Below the pieces are notes generated by a model, which was not told the origin of the DNA, made no database searches, and was given only the letters and a program-made list of their open reading frames with translations. This document shows positions 33,340-45,618 of a stretch of 64,000 nt of DNA, piece by piece; position 1 is the stretch's first letter; each line of letters starts with the position of its first letter. Made by a program: the position numbers and the translations under genes. The stretch comes from Apoderus coryli (taxonomy: Eukaryota; Arthropoda; Insecta; Coleoptera; Attelabidae): positions 8,276,297 through 8,340,296 of the forward strand of contig OU452206.1 of the NCBI GenBank assembly GCA_911728435.2. Reading direction: 5' to 3'.

Positions 33340-33691
33340 ATAGTTAGGTGTGCAGCTTGTACCTGTTCTAAAACTCCAAAAAATTCAGAACTTGGAATAA
33401 CATTTCATCGATAAGTATCTTTCCATTTTTGTTGTTTTTCACCATTTGATAACAGAAAATTCAAAATGTAAACAATGATGAACGTGACAAATCTAATCAT
33501 GGGCGTACACGATTGTGGCGTTAAAAAGTAATTTTATCAAATATTTTTGTTATATTTATATATTTCCAGAAGATGCTGCAAAGCGCAGAGCATGGATTGT
33601 GATAATAAATCGAGCCAATAGGGCATGTACAAATAATAATAGTTTTCTCTGCTTTGAACATTTTTCCCTTTTGTCAGAACCTCAAAGTTGA
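33340..33691 (+). pseudogene. Divergent THAP-domain relic with lost start codon
   Basis: The plus strand reads VRCAACTCSKTPKNSELGIT-FH from 33,343 (C-x2-C, then ITFH). It ends at an intron start homologous to that of the minus-strand THAP gene, but with ATAAGTATC where that gene has GTAAGTATT. The second part, FPEDAAKRRAWIVIINRANR and NNNSFLCFEHFS (33,563-33,670), completes the THAP C-x2-H, then TGA at 33,689-33,691. The codon in the start position is ATA (33,340-33,342) instead of ATG. No acceptor AG precedes FPED. It faces the minus-strand THAP gene across 512 bp, so it may be a diverged inverted copy or a separate insertion. Confidence 0.75.
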
Positions 33692-33717
33692 AAGTCAGAT
33701 TGCATATATATGTTTTA

Positions 33718-35764
33718 TGCCCGTTTGCACCACATACCGTTTAAGTCACGATTTGTTCTAAGAGGCGCTTAGCATCTATTTTTTATTGCACCGCGTTAAA
33801 ACGTCACTTTAAATTTGCCTAAGTGTCACTTAAGTGAAGTGTTGAAGAATATTTTAAGTCACGATTTGTTCTAAGAGTCGCTTAGCATCTATTTTTTATT
33901 GCACCACGTTAAAACGTCACTTTAAATTTGCCTAAGTGTTCCTTAAGTTAAGACTCGAAAATTCTCTTCTTAAATGGAATTCTAACCTCAATATTGCTTT
34001 TATATTTTTCATTATTGGGTTGTTTACATTGTGTGGCGATTCAAAATATGGGATTATTGGATGATGATCTTGATGTTTTCGAATTAATTGAACATGGATT
34101 TCCAAGGAGGGTGTATGAAAGGCCGAATTATTTTTAAGATATGGAAAATTTAAGTTTTTTTCAAAGATTTCGACTGACGAAGCCTACGATTCGGCCTATC
34201 CTAGACCAAATTGAGCATTTTTACTAGAATTTGATGAGATATGACAGCTTTCATTAGAAGATAAAGACCAGAAAGGGTCTTTGTGCTTAACATACCTATT
34301 ACTATTATATAGAGGTATAAATTATTGAGCTAGGGTATCAACAACAATAAATTAAAACCATAACAACTATTCGCAACTATACTTATAAATTATTATTTTA
34401 TATGTAGCAATAAAAATTATTGCTGTTATAAACGAGTTTGTTTTTGCTTTTTATCTAGTAACAGATTCAGTTGTTTATACTATTCAGAGCACTAGCTTAT
34501 GGCGCCAAAATATTCAAACAGCAAAAACAAAGCGAAATGCACGCCACCGATCCGCGACGGCCACCCACGGAAACACGACCCAAGGGCGAACGTTCCCATT
34601 GGCTCGGTATAAAAGGAAATTAACGTATGCTTACCTACTGCCCGACCAAAAAACTCTTCTTCATTGTCGGCTACCTTAAATTTGCTATGTTGACAAATTT
34701 ACCCGATACTTAACTAAGTGCTATCTACTCATGATTCGGTGCAATCAATTCCGTTCTTAAAATTTAGGTGACCCTTAACTATTCTCTACTTAAACTGTAT
34801 GTGGTGCCAACGGGCATAAGTTGACTCGAGAAATCTCTTCTTAAATGGAATTCTAACCTCAATATTGCTTTTATATTTTTCATTATCGGGTTGTTTACTG
34901 TGTGTGGCGATTAAAAATATGGAATTATTTGACGAGGATCTTGATGTTTTCGAATTAATTGAACATGGATTTCCAAGGAGGGTTTATGAAAGGCCGAATT
35001 ATTTTTAGATATGGACAATTTAAATTTTTTTCAAAGATTTCGACTGACGAAGACTACGATTCGGTCTATCCTAGACCAAATTGAGCATTTTTACTAGAAT
35101 TTGATGAGCTATGACAGCTTTCAATAGAAGATATTTTAGTAGGAAAGACCGAAAAGCGTCTTTGTGTTTAACATACCTATTATATATATATAGAGGTACT
35201 GAGGAAATAGTCGATATTAAAAAATAATAATAGAGGTATATACCTATGTATTAAAACCATAACAACTTCACGTTTACAGTTTATTTAATTATTAATCCAC
35301 AAAAGAATAAATAAGCTAACAACTCTACTTATGTTCCCAGGTAAATAATAAACTAAAACTATTTTTGAATATAAATCATAAAATATGTAAGTAGTAGTAG
35401 CACTCATCTAGCTAAATCTTATAATAGAAACAGATCAAATACTATGTATATGTAATAAATACATTTCAAATATATAACAATAAGAATAGATAAATTTAAC
35501 AATGGAAAATAATAACAAAAAGTTAATTTTATTAATTTGAATGATGCCACAATAACTATGATCCAACACTATCGATAGAAGAACTTCTTTCTCGTTGGAA
35601 ACTCCTCTTCATTGTCGGCTACCTTAAATTTGCTATGTTGACAAATTTACCCGATACTTAACTAAGTGCTATCTACTCATGATTCGGTGCAATCAATTCC
35701 GTTCTTAAAATTTAGGTGACCCTTAACTATTCTCTACTTAAAGTGTATGTGGTGCAAACGGGCA
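33718..35764 (+). mobile_element. PIF/Harbinger transposon, head-to-tail double copy
   Basis: The outer ends TGCCCGTTTGCACCACATAC (33,718) and its inverse ending GGGCA (35,764) are flanked by TTA on both sides (33,715-33,717 and 35,765-35,767), the 3-bp target duplication of this superfamily. Inside, two copies of a transposase N-terminus start at 34,048 and 34,919: DLDVFELIEHGFPRRVYERP, then FFQRFRLTK and ILDQIEHF, as in HARBI1-like proteins, with stops and a +2 shift. An internal right end finishes at 34,816, directly before the second copy, which lacks its left end. The left subterminal zone holds a duplicated unit of about 105 bp (33,743 and 33,852). The DDE catalytic part is absent, so the element is non-autonomous. 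Confidence 0.82.
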
Positions 35765-36571
35765 TTAATAACATAAAAATTTTCAGCTTTTTGTTCAATC
35801 GATTGTAGAAAAAAAAGAAGTCATATGACTAAACTTATAACATTTAGAAGGCAATAAATTGCTCATATGTATAGGTACGAAGTGTTTTATTTCCTGAAGA
35901 TTAAAGTCTCTTTTTTAAATCCTTAAGGCAATATAATATTGTGGCATTTCTTACATACAATATTTCAGTCAATTGTATATTTCTTTTTAACAATCGAAAT
36001 GCAACTAGCGTTTACGTTATTATGAACAAGCGCACATGCTTTGGAATAACGTGTCACGTTATTTACTGATAACCGAACGCGTTAATTGTCTGAGCTATAT
36101 CGTCAAACATTGTGTATATTTTCCATTCCTTTAAACTATTTACAATATTCATAACAGAGACTCCATTATCACTGCAATGTACACGGAAAAATAAACAGCC
36201 AATGTTATAAGTAAGAATATACAACCACATAATATCCTCCCGTTGATCTTATTATATTGCTATATTGAGAATGTTGTTAATGTAAATGAAACTAATAGAA
36301 TGGAAAACTAATTATATAGCATAATAAAATATTTTAATTTCAAGTTGCTGGTTTGCTAATTTATATAGAAATGTGTCTGAAGAGTATCTCACCTCAGTTT
36401 ATCTGAACGGTGGGTTAAAAGGAACTCACCCCAGCAGAAGTAACGGTCTTAGACGTCAAAATTTAAATTTCACAACAAAAACATCACTTGCAACTTTCAT
36501 ACTTTTTAAAACATTTAATATCAGTATTTTATTTGTAAAATTAGTATATTAATTTTATAAATTTAGTGATA

Positions 36572-37298
36572 ATGACTTCAGCTCAAGCTACAAAATCCGC
36601 TATAACTATCAAAGGTTCAGCAGAGATTGTCTGTGATTATTTAAGTAAGATATTAGTATTGTATACTTCCCGGTTTTTTCTATGCAATTTTTTCTTTTGT
36701 AGATTTTGGAATAAACTCAATATTATTTCAAAGAGGGCTGTATCCACCAGAAAATTTTCAATCCACAGAAAATTATGGTTTAACGATTTTAATGTCCACT
36801 GATAACAAAATTAAAGATTTTTTATCAACAACGTTGGGGCAATTGAAAGGTATTCTTTTATCTATAAAGCTTTTAATTTGATGACAATAAATTATGTCTT
36901 TAGAATGGTTAGTTCAGAAAATCGTCAATAAAGTTGCACTAGTTATAACCAATGTCAAATCTTTAGAAGTAGTCGAGAGATGGGATTTTAAAATTGAATA
37001 TGAAGGCAATCAAGAAGATGGTGCTGCTCAAACTTCCGACAAACCGTTACAACAAATAAAGAATGAAATCCGTGACGTTCTTAAGCAAATAGCATCGTCA
37101 GTTGCTTATTTACCATTATTAGATTGTTTATGTAGTTTTGATATACAGATTTATACTAAAAATGATGTTGATCTGCCTCAAGAGTGGGCATGGGCACAGC
37201 CAGCTGATATTAAAAATGCACAATCTGTTAGGATGAGATCCTTTTCAACAAATATTCATAAACTGGAGACTGCTGTAACGTATAAAAATGAGAACTAA
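36572..37298 (+). CDS. mad2: Mad2, mitotic spindle assembly checkpoint HORMA protein
   Basis: Three exons, 36572-36644, 36703-36849 and 36904-37298, are joined by short GT-AG introns and give 204 aa, the normal Mad2 length. The HORMA fold is recognisable throughout: ITIKGSAEIVCDYLNFGINS, ILFQRGLYPPENF, NYGLTILMSTD, EWLVQKIVNKVALVITNVKS, VVERWDFKIEY, the IKNEIRDVLKQIASSVAYLP helix, CSFDIQIYT and RMRSFSTNIHKLETAVTYK. In the family, the C-terminal segment closes over Mad1 or Cdc20 to hold the anaphase-promoting complex inactive until kinetochores attach. No defects are seen. The ATG at 36,572 is the only sensible start. No close neighbour shares its strand. Confidence 0.96.
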
Positions 37299-40200
37299 GG
37301 TATTTATTTTAAGCTGCAACAATTCATTTTAGTTATTATTTTCGTTTTTTTTTGTGTATGGTGCGGTAATTTACATATTTAAGTACATATTAATAGAATG
37401 AAACACAAGTATAAAGTTTTCACTGGATAATTTTATTATTATTTATATCTTTTTTATTTTGAATACAGCCAAGCTTGAATTTTAATAATTAAAAAGGTAA
37501 ATGTAAGTATTAATGTTACTAATTAAAGCTCAATTTAATATAATTATAGCTGGTTTTATCATTGAATTGATACCAAGTCTTAATATTCCATAATATATTT
37601 GTATGCATATCTTCTCGTTGCTTATTTTAATTTTTTACATTTCCAACAGTATCTAATTTAGATAGGTACTTCTAGGTTTCGACATCATATGTGTATTGGG
37701 AAGGGCCTTAGTTCGCACCATAATGCGCAATAAGTTTGATTAAACTAGCGGTGTATATTCTTATATGTCTATTTGTAATTCTCAAAAAACTGCTAATAGT
37801 GGTCATTGACATCAGAATCCTGAACTGTAGCATCATCATCATCAAAATCAGATTTCTGGTTCACACATTTTAAGTTATAGTAAATACATAGATTAAATAA
37901 TAGACTTAATCTATGGTAAATATATTTACAAAACATATTTTTATCATAGCTGCAAATAGAGATTTCAAGCGGTACAATACAGGTTTTGAAAAAATAAATG
38001 TTCTCCGGAGCCTCCTCACGTCCTCTTTAAATGGTTTGGCCACCACAACATAATATCGATTTTATAGTTGATCCTTCTAAGGTGCAATTAAAAAGAAAAT
38101 GAATGGACAGATCATTACTGCACAACTACTGTTAAATGGATATTTTAATATGGAGAAAGAGGTAAGAGTCAGCTCGCAGAGTCCTAGTACATCAATCAAT
38201 AAATAAAAATATGTACCTATACACATTTCAGCAACCCAAGATATTTCTTTCACATAAGGTGTAGAAGTTTTTGGCATTCTTTATTTTTATGGCGCTCTTT
38301 ACTACTGCAATTAACAGTTTTTTATCCATGACGAGAAATAAGAATATTTTATTACTTAGGCAAGGTTTCTGTTTAAAACAATCTAAAATCTTATAAACAA
38401 AAAACTATGTAAATTTCTTTATTGCCTTAACAAAACTCTTCAAGTTTTAACACGTCTTACTATCTGTTGTAAAAAAGCATAGCAAGCCAGACAATTATTT
38501 TATTACCTATCGCTATCTTTCTATACATTCATTTATCTATTATTTTAAAGCCTAACATGTTGTATATATATATTTTTGCAAATTTAGAACAGGCAGGATT
38601 GTATAAAACAAGGGCAACAATAAATATTTTTCCTATACGTAAAAACTGCAGTTAAATAACATTAAGTTTAATAAATTGTTCAGAAAGTTCAGAGTATTAT
38701 TATCATATAATTGTATGTTCACTTATAATACGACAAATACATAATAAAATGGAAATACTGAAAGAAATGTGCATAATTGAAACAATTCTTTATTGATTAT
38801 TTGCGATATTATCTAATTTCTCATCACAATCAGGAAGATGAACTAAAACGACTGTTCGTACTTCTCTTACTTTTAGAACTGTGTGAACAATTTGTTTAAT
38901 AACATTTACTAAATAATTACTAATGTTAGACGAATAATAATTATAAATAATATAATTTATATTATATATTTTATAGTTCCAATGATTTAGTTTAGTGAAG
39001 AAACATTATAAAAATTTAAACTAGTTTATGATAAATGGACTTTGAGATTCAATCTGTTATACATAATACATTTTTTTTATAAAAATATAATTACTACTCT
39101 GATATAGACAGTTATACGCCCGATCAAAAAAAAAGTATGGTGTGTATATATTTGTGACATTTTGTTGCAACATAACTAGATTTGATTCAAAAACGTTTCT
39201 TTTGGATAAACAAACTTGTATCTGACTGAAAATCTGTATCTGAACGAGTAATGTATGTAATAATTATTATGCTTTCAAATAATTTATAACCAAAAGGCAA
39301 TTCAACTAATTGGTTTTATTTTTAATGGCATTGATTAGAAAATATCCAAAAACTGAATGATATAGAGATCTTACTATTAGCGTCTTTCAATAAGGCTTTA
39401 GAAAAAGATAAAAATTTAAATTTTGTTACGTTTCATAATTGAAGTTTTTTAAATTTCCCGCCGTCCTCATTATTTTTATGTCAACAACAGCGTCATTAAG
39501 TTATCAGTTAACACTAAAGTCACAGCTGTTATTTCAGTTTTGGAGACAAATATAGTCTCTTCTTGTGATACAAAAAATGTTCGGCATCTTCTTACCAATT
39601 TACCCTAAAATGCTTTAATGATAATTAGAATTTTGAGTTAAGATCTTGTTATAAAAAGTTATCGATTTTTACATTCTGTTATAAATAGTGTAGATAGAGA
39701 GTGGTCTGAGAAAATGTTATAGATTTCAACCTCTGAGTTAAGGTTCATGAACAGAAAAACTGAGTTAACATTAATTGAATATCGGAAAACTGTTTTCACT
39801 ATCAAAGCAAAAATATATGAATTAAATCAAACTCGAAATCTAAGACCATTTATCGATATCACAATAATAGCGAGTATATAATTTAAAGTTAGGGCTACAG
39901 GCTATTGAATTTATTTAATTTAATTTAAGAATTACTCATTTCTAAATCCTAATCGTAACCCAATTTCATAGTTGAAGTGATAAATTGTATAGCCTGTAGC
40001 TACTAATTGACTGTTCGCAGAACGTTAATAAGCTGCCCAACACAAATCCAAACTATCCGACGCGACGTCAGCGTATTTTCCATTTTTCGAGCATGAGAAA
40101 TTAAATATGCTTTCGTTGGAGGGATATTATTAGCATTAGTTTTGACTGTTCTGCGAACAAAACTAACGGAATCATTAGGATTATAGATAATTTGTATCTA

Positions 40201-40481
40201 AATGTCATACAATAGATCTCACCTAATTACTTATTTATTTTTATCTACTGGGTAAATTGAATATAACATGGACAAATTTTTGTACAATTTTGCATTAAAA
40301 TTTAAGTTTTCCTAATACTGGATATTTTACAGAATGTCCCATATTGTTTTAAACGAATTCTGTTGAACTTTTGACAAACAGAAATAATACGCAAAATAAT
40401 TTGTATAACCTTTCACGTTTATCACCCGAGGTCTTGAAGATCTGTAAGCTTGAAACAATCAACAAATATATTTTTTGCAAG

Positions 40482-40597
40482 AAGGAGCTCTAATGGGAAT
40501 ATGGGCCGCTACCACTGGTGATATAGTTGGGCCTATTGTTAGTAATCAGCTTTCGGACGGCGTAACTACGAAGTCATCGGAGGCCATGGAATTCGAA
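40482..40597 (+). other. Orphan exon-like segment
   Basis: A 116-bp open segment of unusually normal base composition in AT-rich surroundings begins after TTTTTTGCAAG and ends at GAA/GTGAGTGAG, a good donor. It would encode GALMGIWAATTGDIVGPIVS followed by NQLSDGVTTKSSEAMEFE. I do not recognise the protein and see no partner exons on the same strand nearby. It may be an exon of a gene with very long introns, or a piece of a transposon. Confidence 0.3.
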
Positions 40598-41328
40598 GTG
40601 AGTGAGAAGAGATATATATCAATTTGTTAGCTTTTTAACAGGTTCTTCAATGAAATTCGTTTCCTTTTTATTGTTTTAAACTGAAGTATTTCAAATTACT
40701 TGCTTGTTTTAACTCTTTATTCATCTATAAGCCCTTCTATTTTTCTCTTGAATAACAAACATTAATTTTATACGTTAATTTTATCTTAAAATTCATACTG
40801 GGCAACAACAACTTTTCCCATTGATTTTCTTTTAAAATATCTTTTAATGTTAGTCATAGGACACTCTGTAAATAAATTCATACTAACATAGACATTTTTG
40901 TAACAAAATAAATACGTTTACGGTAAAAATGCTTTTAATATATAATTTACTAAATTTCTTAATCTAATATAAATACTGGCGAATAAATAGTACCTTATAA
41001 TAACAATTAATATTTTATGCTATTTACAAGTTTTCTAAAAAAAAAAAATAAATATTAAATTTATCTTTGGTATGTTTCTCAATGACGTTTATTGTCTTGC
41101 GTTTGCTATCCATCGGCTTCAGAAAAGGGGTAATTGTCAGGTCCATACATTCTCATTTGTAATTTTTTGTCATCCTAGTCTTGTTGAATCTGCGTGGTCC
41201 TAAACACAATGAAATATGGAATTATATACGTTTTATATTATTTGTTGATAAGGATATTAATTATTTTATCTACAACTGTCATCTAATAGGTACGATTTGA
41301 CATTATTTTCAATGCCATAATGGCATAT

Positions 41329-41580
41329 ATTACCGCACTAGTACGTTTTTGAATACATTACTGCACTAGTGCGGTAATGAGAATGTTGTTTGTCGTTGTT
41401 GCTATGGTCATCGGTACCTTGTGTTCTCAACAATACGTTGAATTGATTTTTTTTATAATATACTGTTTAATACTAATAATTAACAGTTGTAGATATAATT
41501 TTGTACGTAACACGTGGGGTAGGAATTATTAACGCACTTATGTGTTTACTTCACATGCGTGCGTTAATAATGTCCATATC
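41329..41580. repeat. Cluster of short palindromes
   Basis: ATTACCGCACTAGT (41,329-41,342) is inverted at 41,365-41,378 (ACTAGTGCGGTAAT). About 150 bp further on, ATTATTAACGCAC (41,526-41,538) is inverted as GTGCGTTAATAAT at 41,560-41,572. It looks like a small repeat element with paired hairpin ends. Confidence 0.5.
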
Positions 41581-42551
41581 CCTACACTAATTGCGTAATA
41601 ACTAAGTACCTATATTAATATCTTTTTATTTAGATACTTTTTGGCAAATTAATTATTCTGTATATATTTCAGAAAGCGTCAATTATTAATATGTTTCAGA
41701 TAGCAGCATATAATATGATAATACCATTTCTTAAATAATGTCACTGATCTTTTTATGATCGAGAAGTTGGTGGTCAGTCCCTAACTGAGTATCAACAACT
41801 ATCATTGATTGAGCAGCAGAGCGTCTAGTGCAGTGCTTGACAGATAACAAGTCCTAACGAACTAATTCTAGACTATTTTTTCTACATTTGATAATAGCTT
41901 GTTTAAAATAGGTTTGAAACTAAATAATGGATTTATGTTTGCGCCATATTTCTACTATATTGTATTTAACTACACAAATTCGTTTTGTAATTTTCACCAA
42001 AAACTTGAGGGCAGTGCCGGTTTAAACAGGTTATTGTTCAATTTAAATTCACTTAACTCATCACTCCATTAGAAAATATATATAGCAGGGAAAACATTTT
42101 AATGCCTACCAAATTTTTAGAGTTGCAATTGTTCTGCTTATTTCGAGTGCAAAGTGCTTGAGGAGAATTTTGAATTGGTAAAGGTAATTAACGCTTTCTT
42201 TTCCATATATACATTTTCCATAGGTATATAACCTATTGAAAATCTAAAAACCATGCATTAAATAAGGTTTAGTAATTAAGTTTAGTTGCATAAGATTTTT
42301 TCCTAGGAAAAAATATTTTACTTAAAATGTTAGTGTACAACCTGAATTAAGCGTATTTTACAAATTCAATAATGTATTTTTTATAAACCTCGTCGGTCCC
42401 TATTCTACATTGTATGTAAGTCAATAGAAGTATTAAAGACAGGCCTATACAATTTTGTGATATATAAAGGGCCTTTTCGTGCTTTTTCGGTGAGTGACTG
42501 AGATTTGTCTGGAATTTTGCTTGTTGTTTTTGGGTTTATACGAAATACGAA

Positions 42552-43211
42552 TTATTCGGGTTCGTATAAGAACTGCCAGGAGTGTGCGCAGTTTAAAATT
42601 ACATGTTCGGTTTTGTTAAACTGATTTAGAACCAGTAGTTTGGTGTTCTGGTTTGAATCAGAACTGTTTTGGAACGGTTCTATAACTGTCAAAAACGATT
42701 CTTGGTCTTGAGCTAGTACCGATTTATTTTGACTAGTAAAGTAAATCATATAACCTCATAATAATTATTGAATACTGAAAATACGTAATTTCAAATACGG
42801 ATTTTATATATCTACATACTAGAACCGCATATTTAGTTAATTTCCGACGTTATGTGAGGCCAAATATTTGTTGGAAATACTACCGACAATTTATCAGAAG
42901 GCTAGCTACAAAAATAAAAATTCTGTGAAATAAATTTGTTCCTGAATATCGTAAACAACAAAAATGAACTATATAGTTATAAAAATATCTGTTAAAATAA
43001 TACAAATGAATATTTAATTACAAACAATAATAAAAATTGGGATATGTACTGTTTGAGTTAGTTCGAAAAAGCGTTCGTGTTTTTCACAATTTTGAACACC
43101 AATAGAACGGCCCGAGAATTTTATCTAACGCGCACCCAGTTCGGCGCAGTTCACAAACAGTCCGAGAACTGTCCTAGAACTAGAACGGTTCTAATTTCCC
43201 AACCCGAATAA
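42552..43211. mobile_element. Candidate 660-bp element rich in GAAC/GTTC half-palindromes
   Basis: An 11-bp perfect inverted terminal repeat (TTATTCGGGTT / AACCCGAATAA) bounds the segment. Both subterminal zones are packed with motifs such as AGAACTG, GGAACGGTTCTA and AGAACGGTTCTAA. No coding capacity; the minus-strand ORF inside is not family-like. I infer a non-autonomous DNA element. Confidence 0.5.
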
Positions 43212-43952
43212 AGTTATTGTTTGGGATCTGTTTTTCTGGATCAAGGGGGGGACGGTGGCATCCAGTGTGGTACTTTTCAATTAGCATGCATTGAGTTAAT
43301 AGTGTAGTTTAATATTAATTAATGTAAAGTTATGCTTTAAATACCATAATAATTGATCTAATATTACATACAATACTCACAACAAATCTAAAAAAGCGTT
43401 AGGAAAGTCTAGTGTTATAGAAGTATTAGTAAAGTTACATTCAATCTATAATTAAATACTATTTCTTTTTTTTACATACCTAACACCCATTTGGACCAAA
43501 ACTTCACAATTTTTTGACTTCTTTGATAATGTATTTTTTTATATTTGCCACAACGACTCTGATATTGTACATATACTTTGTTAAGTCCTATTAGTAGGAA
43601 AAGGGTGTATAACATTATTAACAGATAGGTAATTCTGATTTTGTTAATGATACAGAAAATCCAATTACAAATAATAATATAATTTTAACATTAACAGTTC
43701 CACATTATTGCTCTTTATTCAGTAGTTTTGAATTTCAGAATATCCGAAAAAAATGAGAAGATATTTTAACTAATGAGATGAAGAATATTTAGCAACGATA
43801 TGTGTTGGAGTTGAATTGTTGCTATTATTACTATTCACGCCAAAAGATGGGCTTGTTCTTCAACCGCTATTTTCACTCATGTGTTAAACCCGATACTGCT
43901 TATAGCAAGTTCCAATCTTGTAATGTCATGGAGGGACTAGTGGCATACTTGC

Positions 43953-44028
43953 GATTATTACGGAAGGCAAAGTGTGCCATAAAACCATAAAAAGATTAAG
44001 TGAGCACACTGCGCCTTCCGTCATAATC
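43953..44028. repeat. 76-bp hairpin
   Basis: GATTATTACGGAAGGC..AGTGTGC (43,953-43,977) pairs with GCACACT..GCCTTCCGTCATAATC (44,004-44,028), leaving a loop of 26 bp. No gene context is known. It could be a miniature element. Confidence 0.55.
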
Positions 44029-45618
44029 TCGAGTATCGAGATGGATTGATGGACTGCGGTAAGTTTAGGTTTGGAATTCATCACTCTGTATGGCCATGAT
44101 TTAGTGTCAAATAAACCACATATTAGTAGATACATAATTATATTTTGAGTTGAGTTTGAGATCTATTACAACTATTTCGCAATATAAAACGTTATAACTA
44201 AGGAGATTACAAAAACAAAGTAACTAAGATTCACTGCGCAACTACAGCATACCATTGATATTTACCTGACGATAAAGCTGCAGAAACAATTTCTGCATTG
44301 TAATCACTTATTAGGGTATTTCTTTTTTAATTTTAATTAATTTAATGTATTTAATTACTAACTACTAATATTTAAAATTTGGAAACGTCTTCGATTTATA
44401 ACGCAAATGGTGGATGAATTTTGTATGCTCAATTTGAACCTAAATTCTATAATTTTGCTAAGTTAGATATTCACGTGTCGCCTGTTATAAACATTTTTTA
44501 CTGTTCAATAGTTATTTGATTTTATTATGTTATAACAATATTGGTAGTGCAAATTTTAAATGTAATTAATTCTTATGAAGTTCTTGGATAAGTTGTTAAG
44601 AAAAAATAACAACGAACTTAGTTACAGAATGATTCTTTTAGTGAACGTTCAAAACCCCAGGTTGGACTAGTATATCACTACAAATATACTTTGTTATTAT
44701 AATATGTACAGGAAAAATGATGTGAAGGAATTTATATAAATATATATATTTTTATATTAAATGGAAGATAAAATTAGCAATAATACAAAATTAAGAGTAG
44801 ATTTAATTTGATTTTTTTAATTTAAATAAATATTTTACAATCATTGTTATCGATAAAATTTGTTCAGCCGGTTTTTATTTTTTTATTTTTCAGATTTTGT
44901 TGTGAGTAGAGATGTAAATTAATATAATAAATAAATAATATCTACAGAAAGTTTATACAAAATATTAATAAAAATCAATTGTCCCTGACATGTACAATTT
45001 TTCGGTATGATGTATCTTAAAAAAGCTTTTTCACCTAGAATTTTCAAAATTGTGTATGGTCTTCACAAATCATATCAGCGCAATAATGGTGATAATTAAT
45101 TTAATCAGTTTTTATAAAAATATAAAGTATTATAATATATACACAGTATATAAATTAATAAATAGTCACTAGAAAAAAGAGAGGAATTTGGTAATGTTTA
45201 AAATAAAACAAATTCGTGATGTAAATTGAGACTGACTGACCTATTGTTAGAGTGTTCAAATATCCAGCTAGTTTCTTAGTAAAAAAATATCAACAAATTT
45301 CACATGATATAAACGTATTTTCCGTTTCAACATTTAGAAACAACTTGGAGCGATATAATGAATAATTCTGCACATAACACAATCATTACGTTAAGAAGTT
45401 CAATAAAAATATATCACGAATTTGTTAATTTGTTCTTTTAGTATTCTTCTTACATAAATTAGAAATAATTATATCGAAATATATAAAAACAATAATTAAA
45501 AATGTTAATAAATTAATGAGGAATGCACTATTCTAAATTATTTAATTCTGTTAATGTTTCAAATTCAGGTGAAAAGCTAATTATTTTAGGTTTCTTTGAT
45601 TCTAAATATGACTGTATA

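Larger units (their letters stand above)
37299..45618. other. Gene-poor AT-rich stretch
   Basis: Between Mad2 and the element at 45,619 I find no gene that I can name. Two weak exon-like segments are worth noting. On the minus strand at about 37,790-37,855 an acidic open segment (KSDFDDDDATVQDSDVNDHY) runs to a stop after an AG. On the minus strand at 41,100-41,190 LQMRMYGPDNYPFSEADG is followed by a stop. Otherwise there are palindromes and small elements, listed separately. Confidence 0.4.
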
